64,000 bases of DNA from Ectocarpus siliculosus (Eukaryota > Sar > Phaeophyceae > Ectocarpales > Ectocarpaceae): assembly GCA_000310025.1 (NCBI GenBank), contig FN649727.1, positions 8,660,813-8,724,812 of the forward strand, written 5' to 3'. A program made the translations under genes and the position numbers. Shown in pieces: positions 21,546-32,042 of the stretch. The notes under the pieces are model-generated. The model was given only the letters and a program-made list of their open reading frames with translations. It searched no databases and had not been told where the DNA came from. Position 1 is the stretch's first letter. Each line of letters starts with the position of its first letter.

Positions 21546-23200
21546 CGTCTTCTTGGTGTCTACCTTGAACTTGATTGTTACCCGCTGCAAAAATCGAAAG
21601 CTTCAGACAGGCAACGCGACGATACTCGTCGAGATGCCATACACAATGAATTCATTGCTAATCTGTCTCAGACTCTTTTCTATGATGGAGATGGATTCGT
21701 TGTGTCATATTAAGAAGAATAAACATAAAAAAACATCCTGTCGTTACTCTATCGATACCTCACACCCACCCCTACTCACGCCGACGCAGACACAGACAGG
21801 CAGACTCAGCTCCTTCGCCTGTGCTGCATCTGTTGTTCGTGCGTGCTGAAAAATGGTACTACAGCAGCAGCTTACGGCAGCAGGAGCTGCTTTTTGCTTG
21901 TTTGTACAGCTTTTCCTGCAGGGATGGCTCTTGTTGTGCGGCAAGTTGCATTGTTTGTTGTTGATGCGGACGAGAGGACGAGAGTGGTAGGCAAAAGCAG
22001 TACGTACCGTGTTAAAGGGACAGACAGAGTGCCTACCGTGTGTACAAGGGACAGACGTTGCATTTCGTGTTTCCCGAGGATCGGATGTATGTGTTGTTTT
22101 TTTATTGCGTACCCGCGTCCATCACGACCATTATTGCGTAGTGTGTCGGCTAATTAAGGTCCTTCCCGTTCGTGGTGTCAGCACACGCGCAACACGCGAC
22201 TAAAATAAAAATATAAAGCTTGGGACTAGCAACGCCGACGATATTCGTCGGCTTGCTTTCAACAATGCGTGTATTTACAGCGAAAAGAGAGATCTCGAGA
22301 GACTGGACCGTTCTCCGACCGACAGAAAAAATCATACCGTCGGTCGGTACCTCACAGTCCCGAAAATAACGAACCAACCGAGCACCGATCACCCACAGCA
22401 GTAGCTACCCACAGCACGCTGCTGCGTTGTGCGATGAGCACTGGATACCGGAGCAGCAAGGGCGTTCTCATCACCTGGTACGGTACGGAATGGGAACTGG
22501 TCTGTTACATGCCCTGAGTCGAAGCCTACCACAATCGTAGCAGCTTTGTCAAGTGTCAAAAGTGCGTCGATCAGAGTAGGGTCGACTTGATGTACTGCCG
22601 CAGACTGCTGTAGACGCTAGACAGCAGTGCCCAAGCAGTGTAGTGCACTAGAACACTGCTACAGCAACAGCCTTATTCTTTCACAGGTAACTCTTTTACC
22701 GTACTGCCAATTTGGCTCAATATTGCGGGCTACGTTCCTGACGCTGGTTCAAGCCGTTTGTCGCTGAAGATACCACCCCCTTGAACCGATTTACCGGTAC
22801 ACTTGTACAAGTACAAAAGTACATGTAGCGCCACAGCCACATCCAGCAGCAACGTTGCCGAACAAGACGGCTTGGGCACCGTCTCGTCGAGAGCTTTCCG
22901 ATAACGAGCCCGTTGCCGGTGACACCCTCTTCGTCGTGGAGTAATTAATCGAGTTTTATTATCTGTCACTAGGGTGTTGCATCTTACGCTACCTACGGTA
23001 GAGTAGGATCAAGCTTGAAACCATGAGCGCCCGTGTTGCGGCCTATGTTCTACATGCAGGAAGTGCAAAGCGGTAGTTTCGTGAACGCGTGTATTTACGC
23101 ATGCGTGTGAAGTCCACAGCTCGGCAATTTGCTGGACTCCTCATAGAGATGCACATGCAAAGCAGCGGAGCATGTTGTATTTGGCGGTCTTCGGTTGCAG

Positions 23201-25284
23201 GCACAGCAGTGATGATGACATTTCAGAAATGGGTTCCCCTCCCACGGTGACAAACAATTCGCTTCGGCACCTCAAGGGGGAACTCGCCGCCTACAAAAAC
23301 ATGGCACAGAACATTTTCATGGGGGTTGATCTATTTCGCCGATCGGTTGCCTTCCCGTCATTCTTGTCGTTGCTGCTGTGCTCAGCAGTGCCCGAACACG
23401 TGATATTTCACTCGCCGCTGCAAGCGTACCCTGATTTCATGACTTTCCCACTCAGGCGGGATCAAGGGCAGAATGAACACCAGTTTTGAACTTTTTCGAA
23501 TAAGAGCCCGCAATCGCTTTGGTTCAATCTTCGCCGCTCGATATCGCTGCTATGACTGGTATTGTTCCCCCGCCTCCGCCCCTTCCTACCCAGCGTTGTC
23601 CCTCGTTTTGTCGTTCGTGGTGGGTGTTCTGGTGCAAAAACGATGGCTGTGTGAACTTGAACCTTTTTCGTTGGAGTTGATAACCGCCGTATTTGTCCCC
23701 TGTTGTATCCAGCGATGTGCCCACGAAGCAGTTCATTATGAGCCTGGACGCGCGGCTGGCGTGCGTGGTGTCGGATCTGGACGCCACACATGTCTTCGTG
23801 AAGAAAGACAGCGTCAAAGAGATACAGTGAGTGCCATCTGCCCACCTGATTTTCTGTTCACGTTTGGCAGGAACCGCCTAGGAAAATGCGCGCGTGTCGA
23901 GCTGGAATTAAGCGGGGTTGGTTCAGGTCTATGTCTACTTTGTGTAATGTTTTCACGAAAGTGATGCCGATGTCACGGGCTGCTCCACATTAACGCTGTG
24001 GGTGCCCTGTATTGATTGGCTGTCCTCCCCATCTTGTCCGGAAGTATTGCTCGACAATGTTGTTGATTTCGGGATGTGTTGATGGCGGAGGTGTGGAGGT
24101 GAGGGAAGGGCGAAAGGATCACATCCGGCCGCCGTGTTGGCGGAGGTGTTGATTTCGGGTGTACCTAAGCACCAACGAACGTTTTCCACATGCCATGCTT
24201 CATCCCTTTTCAGGCGCGAGCTGGAACAGCTGCACGAGAAAAACGTGTACGTGCGGCCTCGAACATAGCAACAACGGCGGTGCACAGCAGTGCGCAACAG
24301 CACGTCGGAAGACGGCACCGGCACGACGGGTACAGGACCATTGTGCTCACCACGCGGACGCTTCATTTCGCGTGGCAAATAGCAGGAAAACTGGCGAAGA
24401 GAGGGACGACTTTGATTTTTTTTTTGTGGGAGCAACCAGTGTCGGAGGGACGGTAGAAATCGTACGGCTTATTGAGAGGGAGGTTCGCGATCTCTACTCG
24501 TCTGGGTGATCGGCAGTAGTAGGGTATCGCTGGACAAGCTATGTATCACATCGACGAGTTTGCAATCGCCGTGCCTTTGAAACGTGATGCTACCTCGTCG
24601 AAGAATGGCATTGGTTTAGCGTACAATCAAAAGGACCATGCCCAGGCGCATGCAGCATCTCACACCCATCGTGGCCATGAATGTGGTGTGGAGATCCGTG
24701 TTGTGGAGGATTGAGACACTATGAGAAGGCCATGTAGCACAATGAAGCGTGTGCTCGCAAAAGCCTCTGTCTAACTCTGGTTGAAAGGGAAGTCAAGCCC
24801 CCAGGTGCTCTTCAAGCATGACTACGGTGGGAGTTGAACAATCCCTGCACCGCACCAAACACGTGATACGCGCCAACACACAGCCGAATCTTTCATTGAG
24901 CGCGCTCACGCTTACGTTACGATGCTCCCTTTGCGAAATGAGCATGCCGCGCTCCGTGCGCGTCTACGGGAAGGCGAAGAGGGTTCGGCTTTTGGTAGTT
25001 CAGTCGGTGTCAGTGTCCCCCTTGCTGCTCCGCGGAGTGTGGTTATGGCAGGAGGAGGTGCTGCGGGTGAGGAACCCTTGTTGGAAGAATATTCAGAGAT
25101 AGTGGATGTAGGTGACCACGAGGATGTCATGGACGGCGGCGGGTATGAGACATTGGTTGGGGTGGGGTTGAGGAACAAGCCCAATCGAAGGGCAAGAAAC
25201 GCCGCAAGCCGCAGATTTGCCAAACGTGCGGCCACCGCAGGCAGCAAGGCTCGTACAAGAGCGCACACCCTCCCCCCGCGGTGA
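23201..25284 (+). CDS. Unrecognised protein, partly coiled-coil
   Basis: Probable exons: 23201-23324 (SSDDDISEMGSPP; LRHLKGELAAYKNMAQNIF), 23713-23826 (DVPTKQFIMSLDARL; VVSDLDATHVFVKKDSVKEI), 24214-24243 (RELEQLHEKN) and 24901-25284 (RAHAYVTMLPLRNEHAALR, then a Gly/Glu-rich region and a basic tail to the stop). The last three joins are in phase: ATACA/G completes a Gln codon and AAC/CGC is phase 0. The join of the first two exons does not keep phase, so one boundary is wrong or an exon is missing. The start lies further upstream and was not found. Helical heptad-like segments and an acidic loop suggest a scaffold or complex subunit. If the third exon is not spliced at 24243, it ends at the TAG at 24267. 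Confidence 0.5.
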
Positions 25285-26671
25285 GGCAACGGGGTGAGCC
25301 AGCAGCCTTGCAATGTGCCACCAGGGGAGTGTAGACCGGAGAGTGAGAGAACAGGAAGGGTTAAGATGGGACTTAGGTTATGGTCTCCGTGTGATTGTGC
25401 GAAGTGCTGCTCAGCGGATGCTTGAGAAACAGGGTGTTTTGTGTCGGCAGGGTTGCGTCTACTGCATGTATAGTGAGTAAGTGTACAAATTGTGTGGCGG
25501 CAGTTTCCGGGCTACTTGGACGACAGTTAATCAATGAGTCACGAACACATGTGGCGGTTGGTTATTCTAGACTTCGGCGGTTGAAACAATGATTTTCATT
25601 TTTGTTTCCTCGTGCGTCATCGATCTACTTTGGCCGTGCTACTTGCACCGTTTCTCTAATGCACAAGTTTGATAACCTCACCAAAAATGTCATAGTCTAG
25701 ACGATGCACACAAACCATGTAGCATTCAAACCTCCCCTCGAAGAGCAATGTCAAGCAAAGGTGCGGTGGCGCGCGCACAGCGTGTGTGTTTTTCGCCCCA
25801 AATATTTTTTTCGCGCTTACTACCATGGTATTTCTTTTAGACCCCTAGACTATGTTGCTATGTACAAGGAGGGCACGGGGATTCAAATACGTGATGCACA
25901 ACTGGATTAAGGACCAGATCAGGGGGAGGGGGGGGCTGTTATGTACCGTATACATAGATATATGTAGGAAATAGTGTGGTATAGTATAACCTATACATGT
26001 TCTATTGTATAGCATTTAGTATGCATGCATGCATATGGCTATTCGAAACCTTACACCTCTCTTGCTTACTTCTTGAAGTTTAGACCGCTGTTGTGTGTTG
26101 TGGGTACATTGCATGTAGTAGATTTAGTGTGTGTAATAAAAGCCTACATGATGCTGCTGCTGCTGTGAACCCTTGTCTTCTCTATAGGGAACATCAGACA
26201 GGGTGCTTGCTTGCTGATACCCTTCCTTGCTGTTGCAGGAGGACCACATTGGTTGCTGCTGCTAAAAGGGGCTACAAAGAAAGGTCTAGGATTTGGTGTG
26301 GTCATACTCACCTCTCTATTGTATGAGTTTTATAATGTAGCACTAAAGCCTACTATATGGAATATACGATGACTATTCTAAGTCCTACCTTGTACAATAA
26401 ACGCCTTGACCAAACTGGATCAAGATTCAAGCGCCTGAAAAATGGGGGGGGGGGGGAGGGGTGTGTGTGTGTGTGCATCACGTATGTATTTGAATCCACG
26501 TGCCCTCTTGCTATGGAGTTGTACATGTATCCTATGTATTGCTATATGTATGGGAGGGGGGCCTGCAAATAGGGTTTTCCACGAAAAACGTCATGTTTCG
26601 TCTGTCGTTCACCCAGCACCCGCTCTCCGCTGCCGCTGCTCTTTGCATATACCCACCCGCTTCCCTGCACC
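25285..26671. other. Intergenic, simple repeats only
   Basis: About 1.4 kb with no exon recognised. It holds a G-run (about 25925-25937), TA/ATGTA-rich sequence around 25945-26040, short GCTGCTGCT tracts near 26150 and 26255, and a poly(G)-(GT)n tract at about 26443-26475. The right end is presumably the promoter of the plus-strand plastid Rossmann gene; no TATA box was assigned. Confidence 0.4.
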
Positions 26672-27198
26672 ATGCTGCGACTTACTGTCCTAGCAGCCTT
26701 CATGGCGGGTTGCAGCTCGTTCCTAGTCCCACCTGTGTTGCTGCGGCCGCCGATCATGGAAACCAGCAAAGGAGCACTTCACATGACGCAGAACAACGAC
26801 GACATGGCCGACTCGGACTACTCTGGGTTGTCTGATGGACCCGTTGACAGGCGCACCCTCCTCACGGCAATTCCCGCGACTGTTGTAGCAGGTATGCATA
26901 TGTATGCGTATGACCAGCCCCGTGAAAGAGGAGTTGTGAGTTCTATTGTTGGCAACAGCACCGGCGACAGCAACAACACCCGAGCTTCGCTCACTCATGT
27001 TTGTGCGACTTCGGCGCGTGTCGCCGCTGTGCACACGCAAGTGTATGCCACGCTATCCTTGGCTGTATCGCCGACGGGCCCATCCATCATCGACAGGAGT
27101 GTCATTGTCGTTCTGCGCACGTGCTACTTTCTCGTCGCGTGCAATTGGCGCGTGTTTGGCGAAGATCCACCATGCGGCGTAACTTTGGTCCTCGCTCC

Positions 27199-27271
<73 letters not shown>

Positions 27272-30256
27272 GCTATCTATCTCTCTATCGCTCTGTTTTC
27301 GCAGCCTGTCCAAAGAAATCTGCGTGCTGTCAAGTCTCTCGCTTGTCTAGACGATAGGCATGCAGCAGTACTTCTGTGTGAGAGAGCCCACATGCTTTTT
27401 CCTCGGCAATCCATACATGTACATATGCATTTTCGGCCACCTTCAAGTACAGCACGTTGGGCGAGAGGTACCCTGTAGTTAGGTAGCCCGATGACCTAGG
27501 AACCCCGGGTGTAGCCTTGTTAGATACAGCATACCCACTAGACTATGCTACAAGTCAGCGCTGGCCGTAGCATAGTGGATATGCTGTACGGAAAACTGCA
27601 GCCGCTACCCTCGTAGAGATTGCTTGAGTTATGGTGCCCGCAGCAGTGCATTCTGCAACCAATGCCATGTGTTGCGCAATCTGTTTCTGTCACCACAAGA
27701 ATGTAAGGGTGGTGCCAAACGGTCAAGACACGAGAAGCACGAATAACACCACCAGTACCAGCCGTCACACCTGTGAATTGACGCAAGTACTCCTCAGACC
27801 TTTCGCCAAGGGCAACAGATGACGTTACTAGGCTGCCCACATTGTTGGCACGCAACGGTTACTCATGCGTGTCTGTGGCGTACAGGGGTTCTTGGCTTTG
27901 CAGTGGCGGGTTCGGCACCAGAGAAGGCACTGGCAAGAGCTACGCCGAAGGCCGCGCCGGCCGGGACGAACGTTGTGGTTCTCGGCGGCAACGGTTTCGT
28001 TGGAAGGTGAGTTTTTGGGGACAGTCATGAGGATTTACTCGTCATGAACGTGCTTGTGGCACTACATACTGAAGTGGTGCGGTGTCAGCTGCTTGCGGCC
28101 CAACTCATGCTCTCTCTTTGCACTGCCTTGTTTGTTCGTTCGGCCGCATGCACTGGGTTCTCGTGCGAACAACGACGAACACGACTTCCAACACCTACAG
28201 CAAAGTGTGCGAACTTCTGGTCGAGGCTGGTAAGAGATTTGCCGCTGATGAGTTCGGGTTGTGCATCGTGGTGGGCATATTCGGGAGAGATTTCAGGGTT
28301 CGAGGATGACATGATTTGATTATGGATGGGCTTCTTTGACTGAACGAGGGACTCGACAAATCACCTTTTCTCTCCCTCTCGGGATTTTGCTGGTTGCCTT
28401 CTTGTGCTCCGTGCCCATGGATCGTACGGAAGGATTTTTTCGACCCTTTCGCCGGGGTTGTGCCCAAACGCAGTCGGTGACCGTAGAATGGGTGACTGGG
28501 TCCGCGAAACGTTGTGGTCGTCCCTAAGGTACTCCTGGGTGTGAGGCTATGTAGCCACAGGGGCGGTGGCACCATTGCGACCTGCTACACCCCCCCCCTC
28601 GCCCTGACACAGAAAATGTTTTACTTCCCTCGCCGTGCTTGGACAATGTGACATAATACGTGGTTTGCAGGAGCAACCGTCACAAGCGTGAGCCGTAGTG
28701 GCTCCAAGCCCGACAAGTGGGCAGCAGGGCAGAGCTGGGTGGACAAAGTGTCGTGGACGAAGGGAGACCCGACAGCCGGGGACCTATCTGCCGTCTTCGG
28801 CAAGGTAAGGAAAGGAAGCACGGCCTAACACCTTCCTCTCTTCCCCCTGCCAAGCTTTCTTACCCTCGGCGCAAGCCTGGCCCAAAACCCTCATCCCGCT
28901 CGCGCTGTGTTCCGTGTCCGTGGTACGTCGTATTATCTCATTGCGTTCTGTTGTCGACAAGGCGGCGGCAGTGATATCGTGCGTAGGGGTAATCGGGGGG
29001 AGCGACGAAGAGATGGAAAAGGGAAACGGAGATGTCAACGTCCAAGCTGCAAAGCAGGCAGCGAGCGGGAAAGCCGGGCGCTTTGTGTACGTGTCTGTAT
29101 CGCACCTGGTGCCGGAGGCTTTCGGGGGGGCTGCTTTCAAAGGGTGAGCGCGCTGTCTTCCTTGCCACGCCAGATGTCACCAACGCTTTGATGTATACCT
29201 GACTATGTGTGCGTGAGCGAGAAGGATTTTTCCGTAGGTGGTCTAGCCTTTTTCCAAGGTTCGAGAGCGGCCACCGTTCTCGACCAGCACCCACCTCAAA
29301 GGGGTAACCTTGACACCTGAGACAAGTTGCGCTTACCACAGTTCCGGGGTGTTGATCCCGGCTTCAGACCAACCCTCGCCATCTTTCTGGCTCGCTTGGG
29401 TGATGTTTTTCTTTGTGTTTGTGGCCTCGATACAATGCACTTACGTGGTCGAGCACGCGGTCTCGGTCGTCGTGTCAAATGTGTTTCCATGCATGCGTCT
29501 CCGACACCTGATTTCTACGTGCGCATCACAGGTACTTCGATGGTAAGAGCCGCGCGGAGGAGGCCATCGCCAAATCCTTCCCGTCTACCGGAGTTCTGAT
29601 CAAGCCAACCTTCATCTACGGCGGAGACTCGTTCGGCCTAACCCCCCCTAGGGTTTCGGACGGCTACGGGTCAGGGATAGACGCCCTCCTTTCCTCTGGC
29701 CCCATTCGAGCTATCGCCGGCATCTCCCCGGGCCTCATCAAGGTGCGAGGGGTGCCGCTTTTGCTCTGTGTTGATCGCGCTTGGCGGCTTGTTTTCCTCC
29801 CCCATCTTTTCTCACGCACGGTCCTCGTTCCTCGTGCTTGGTGTATGTCGGGAGGCCTTCTGTGCCTGGAAGGAGTAGTTGCGATTGTTGCTGCGTGATG
29901 TGTCGTTGATGGAGGGAATTAGCTGCTCGCGTCGTTTCTGTGGACCTGTCACGAGCGACGGAAGTGATCATCATTGCCACTGCATGCCAAGTGCGGAGGT
30001 TCTGATGGAGTATTTACCCGTTGCCCCTGGCGCTCAAGCATCGCTGTGGATACGCCCGATCGTTTGGCATTTTTTTAGTCATTCCCTTTTGTTTGTTTGC
30101 TTGTTGGAACTGTAAACGTTGCTTCAGGTTGCGCTTTCGCCACCGGTATCGAGGGACAACGTCGCGCTAGCATGCGTTGCGGGGGCGTTGGGGCGGCTAC
30201 AAGGGACGAAGTTCGACGGAGCGGACGAGATCAACGCAGCGGCATCGAAGGCGTGA
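26672..30256 (+). CDS. Plastid-targeted NAD(P)-binding Rossmann (atypical SDR) protein
   Basis: Seven exons, all in phase: 26672-26891, 27886-28006, 28201-28229 (29 nt), 28671-28804, 28962-29143, 29532-29742 and 30128-30256 (TGA); 341 aa. The N-terminus is a signal peptide (MLRLTVLAAFMAGCSSFLVP) with a Ser-Ser-Phe break like the heterokont ASAFAP motif. A second segment, DRRTLLTAIPATVVAG, looks like a twin-arginine thylakoid signal. The mature part starts with the dinucleotide fold NVVVLGGNGFVGR (GxxGxxG), followed by KVCELLVEAG and GATVTSVSRSG. Later motifs are VISCVGVIGG, RFVYVSVSHLVPE, a KSRAEEAI helix, GVLIKPTFIYG and a C-terminal VSRDNVALA segment. This order matches the atypical SDR group containing plant chloroplast At1g32220-like and complex I 39-kDa-like proteins. 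The substrate is unknown. The catalytic YxxxK is absent, as is common in that group. Confidence 0.85.
27202..27299 (+). repeat. (CT)n microsatellite
   Basis: About 33 CT units followed by CTAT/CTCT variants, in intron 1 of the plastid Rossmann gene. Confidence 0.95.
27523..27597. repeat. Intronic hairpin-forming inverted repeat
   Basis: ATACAGCATACCCACTAGACTATGCTAC (27523-27550) pairs with the segment ending GTAGCATAGTGGATATGCTGTAC (about 27573-27596), leaving a loop of about 20 nt. The arms are about 23-28 nt with one small bulge. It sits in intron 1 of the Rossmann-protein gene and could be a MITE remnant or a small-RNA-like hairpin. Confidence 0.7.
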
Positions 30257-31334
30257 TTACTCTTCTCGCATGAAGGCGATCGCTGCCGACAGCATGACCG
30301 AGTACGATCGGCCCGTGGTCGTATACAAGCAGCTGGGGGATATAGGTACAAGTAGCACAATCTTGGCGGGTACCTCGTCGTAATAGAAAGCGTGCCGCGT
30401 CAGGATGTTTGTCAGGGAAGCCGCGGCCATGGGTCGTTGTTGGACACTTCCAAGTATAGTCAGAGAAGTTGAGGTCTGTTGCAGATTTGCCACATTTCCT
30501 GCTATCTCTTGTCGGTTATGCACGCACACATTTGATCATGCGTGGCCTCCAGCCGTCATTATGTGTACTGGGACATTCGATGTTGCGGTGCGTCAGATGC
30601 ATCAACCCATGTCACCAGCACCGCTTTAGAGTTGCGTTTGAAGTTTCGGCGGCACGAACGTATCATTCCTCTAGCCCATGAAGTTTATTTAGAGATGAAC
30701 CGCCGTGAAAGTGTGCTGCAATGTAAAAGTAACTTGGTCCACACTTGGAGATTATTTTTCTCGTATTCAGAGCGCCGGCAAATGCATGCGCGATGAGCCT
30801 CAACGGCGAGCGGATGTTTCTATACCTGCAAACATCATCGTTGAGCTTGCGCGTGGTTTTCAGACAGTGCCTTGAATAATGAAATGTAGTCAACTGGAGG
30901 CTGCTCCATAGAAGCACCAAACTTGCATGCTCCGATACTAAATATCAGAAGCCAGCTAGGGGTTGAATTTTGCCTCCCTTCCGTGCCCGAACCTGGTGGC
31001 CCCGACAATTTCGGCATACAACAACCAATTTTAGTGTCAAGTACTGTAGGCAACCTACATTGGCAAAAAAACAATATAGGTAGTAGGTAGTCTTGCGGCG
31101 TTGATGCAATGCAACTCTGTTATGGGATTTGAATTGTAGCAAGTATCAACCATTTTCCGGAGGAGTAATTCCCTGAGGAAAGTGCGGGAAAAATGTATAA
31201 CCACCCGCTGTTTCGAACACGTTACCCAATCTACCGCGCACTCCCGATCGAAGGATAAAACAGGGGACAGGACCTTTGTGGCCCCTTTGTAAAGGGAACA
31301 TGTCCTCCCTCTTACTCCTGCTGTATGCCGTCGC
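30257..31334. other. Intergenic between convergent genes
   Basis: About 1.1 kb between the ends of two convergent genes. No exon was recognised. The right part contains a tRNA-like remnant (listed separately). Confidence 0.4.
31186..31256 (-). repeat. tRNA-derived (SINE-like) remnant
   Basis: On the minus strand GTGCGCGGTAGATTGGG is followed by GTGTTCGAAAC, a fit to the B box GWTCRANNC, and about 20 nt later by a run of five T. The order resembles the 3' half of a tRNA plus a Pol III terminator, but a cloverleaf cannot be completed. It lies downstream of the EsV-1-7 gene, on the same strand. Confidence 0.35.
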
Positions 31335-32042
31335 TCAGGGACATCCTTCGTTGTCAGCCATTCGTTGATGTATGTCACAAGTCATCAGCGCCCCAGATGT
31401 GAGCTCTCCACCGGGCGGTGCTACCTTGCGGACCTTCTTGACTCCACCCCCTCCGTGGTCTCCGCTTCGTCCTCCCTCGCCAGCCCCGGCGGTACGGCTT
31501 CTGCCCACGGTTGTTCCAGGGGAGAAATAGTAAGCCGATGTCCTCGTCCGACCGCTCGGAACGCGGACGAAGTGGGCACTCTGTGAACCGTGCTCGTCGC
31601 AGTGAGTTGGATGCTCGCCGTCCACCCCCCACTTCACCGTTTTGCCGCATCCTTTCACACCGTGTGCGCTGCATTTCCGTGCGTAGTTGATCACGAGCCC
31701 GTCTGTAAGGTCTCCTTTGTGTTTGGCGCATACCGAACGCTTCCCGTCTGCCCAGTACCCCCAAATCGAATGACTTCCGCAACCTCCAGCGTAGGCGCAA
31801 CGCTTGCTACGCACGTCCACCATGGACTCCTTGGCATGCCGCTTGCAGTACGCCCCCCTCTGGCTGCCGGCGAGATTGAAAACCGGCTGCTTCGTGCACC
31901 CTTCAGCGTGGGCGCAACGCTTGGCCACCACGTTCACCATGGAATCGTCGGCATGTCGCCTGCAGTACAAAGCGTTCTTTCTTCCCTCGTGGTTAAACGA
32001 CGCCTTTGCCGTGCATTTCAAGGCCCAACATTTAGTTGGCAT
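31335..32042 (-). CDS. EsV-1-7 repeat protein
   Basis: A single open frame of 235 aa with four cysteine-histidine repeats. C5-x4-C10-x16-C27-x2-H30; C43-x5-C49-x16-C66-x2-H69; C82-x5-C88-x16-C105-x2-H108; C124-x7-C132-x15-C148-x2-H151. The first two repeats are separated by exactly 12 residues after the His, and each repeat ends with a basic pair before the next Cys (AKRC, SKRC). This is the EsV-1-7 motif, named after a gene of Ectocarpus siliculosus virus 1 and found in a large brown-algal family that includes IMMEDIATE UPRIGHT, a regulator of early development. The spacing suggests a metal-binding fold, but the biochemical role is not established. The C-terminal tail (about 152-235) is Gly/Ser-rich and basic, possibly nuclear. 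The fourth repeat departs from the spacing. No introns are needed. Confidence 0.85.
   Translation of the reverse strand: MPTKCWALKCTAKASFNHEGRKNALYCRRHADDSMVNVVAKRCAHAEGCTKQPVFNLAGSQRGAYCKRHAKESMVDVRSKRCAYAGGCGSHSIWGYWADGKRSVCAKHKGDLTDGLVINYARKCSAHGVKGCGKTVKWGVDGEHPTHCDEHGSQSAHFVRVPSGRTRTSAYYFSPGTTVGRSRTAGAGEGGRSGDHGGGGVKKVRKVAPPGGELTSGALMTCDIHQRMADNEGCP

Larger units (their letters stand above)
18534..22008. repeat. Outer direct repeat pair of the composite block
   Basis: 18534-18671 and 21878-22008 share GCAGGAGCTGCTTTT, CATGGCTCTT/GATGGCTCTT, a TTGTTGTTGATG block, GCGGACGAGAG and GAGTGGTAGGCAAAAGCAG followed by TACGTACC. The copies flank the 1.1-kb duplication in the same orientation. Confidence 0.75.
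17364..23200. other. Gene-free repeat block
   Basis: Almost 6 kb with no supportable exon on either strand. It is filled by diverged direct repeats (listed separately), CAG/CTG-rich hairpins (CAGCAGACTGCTG at about 17990; CCCAAGCTCTAGCTTGGG at about 18004; GACCGAC...GTCGGTC at about 22318-22348), T-rich tracts and a telomeric tract. Related words recur at both ends: CAGTGT-CT-GTG and TACAGCAG-CTGC near 17860-18000, and in inverted orientation near 22590-22680. This suggests one composite element of about 4.8 kb. Confidence 0.5.
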
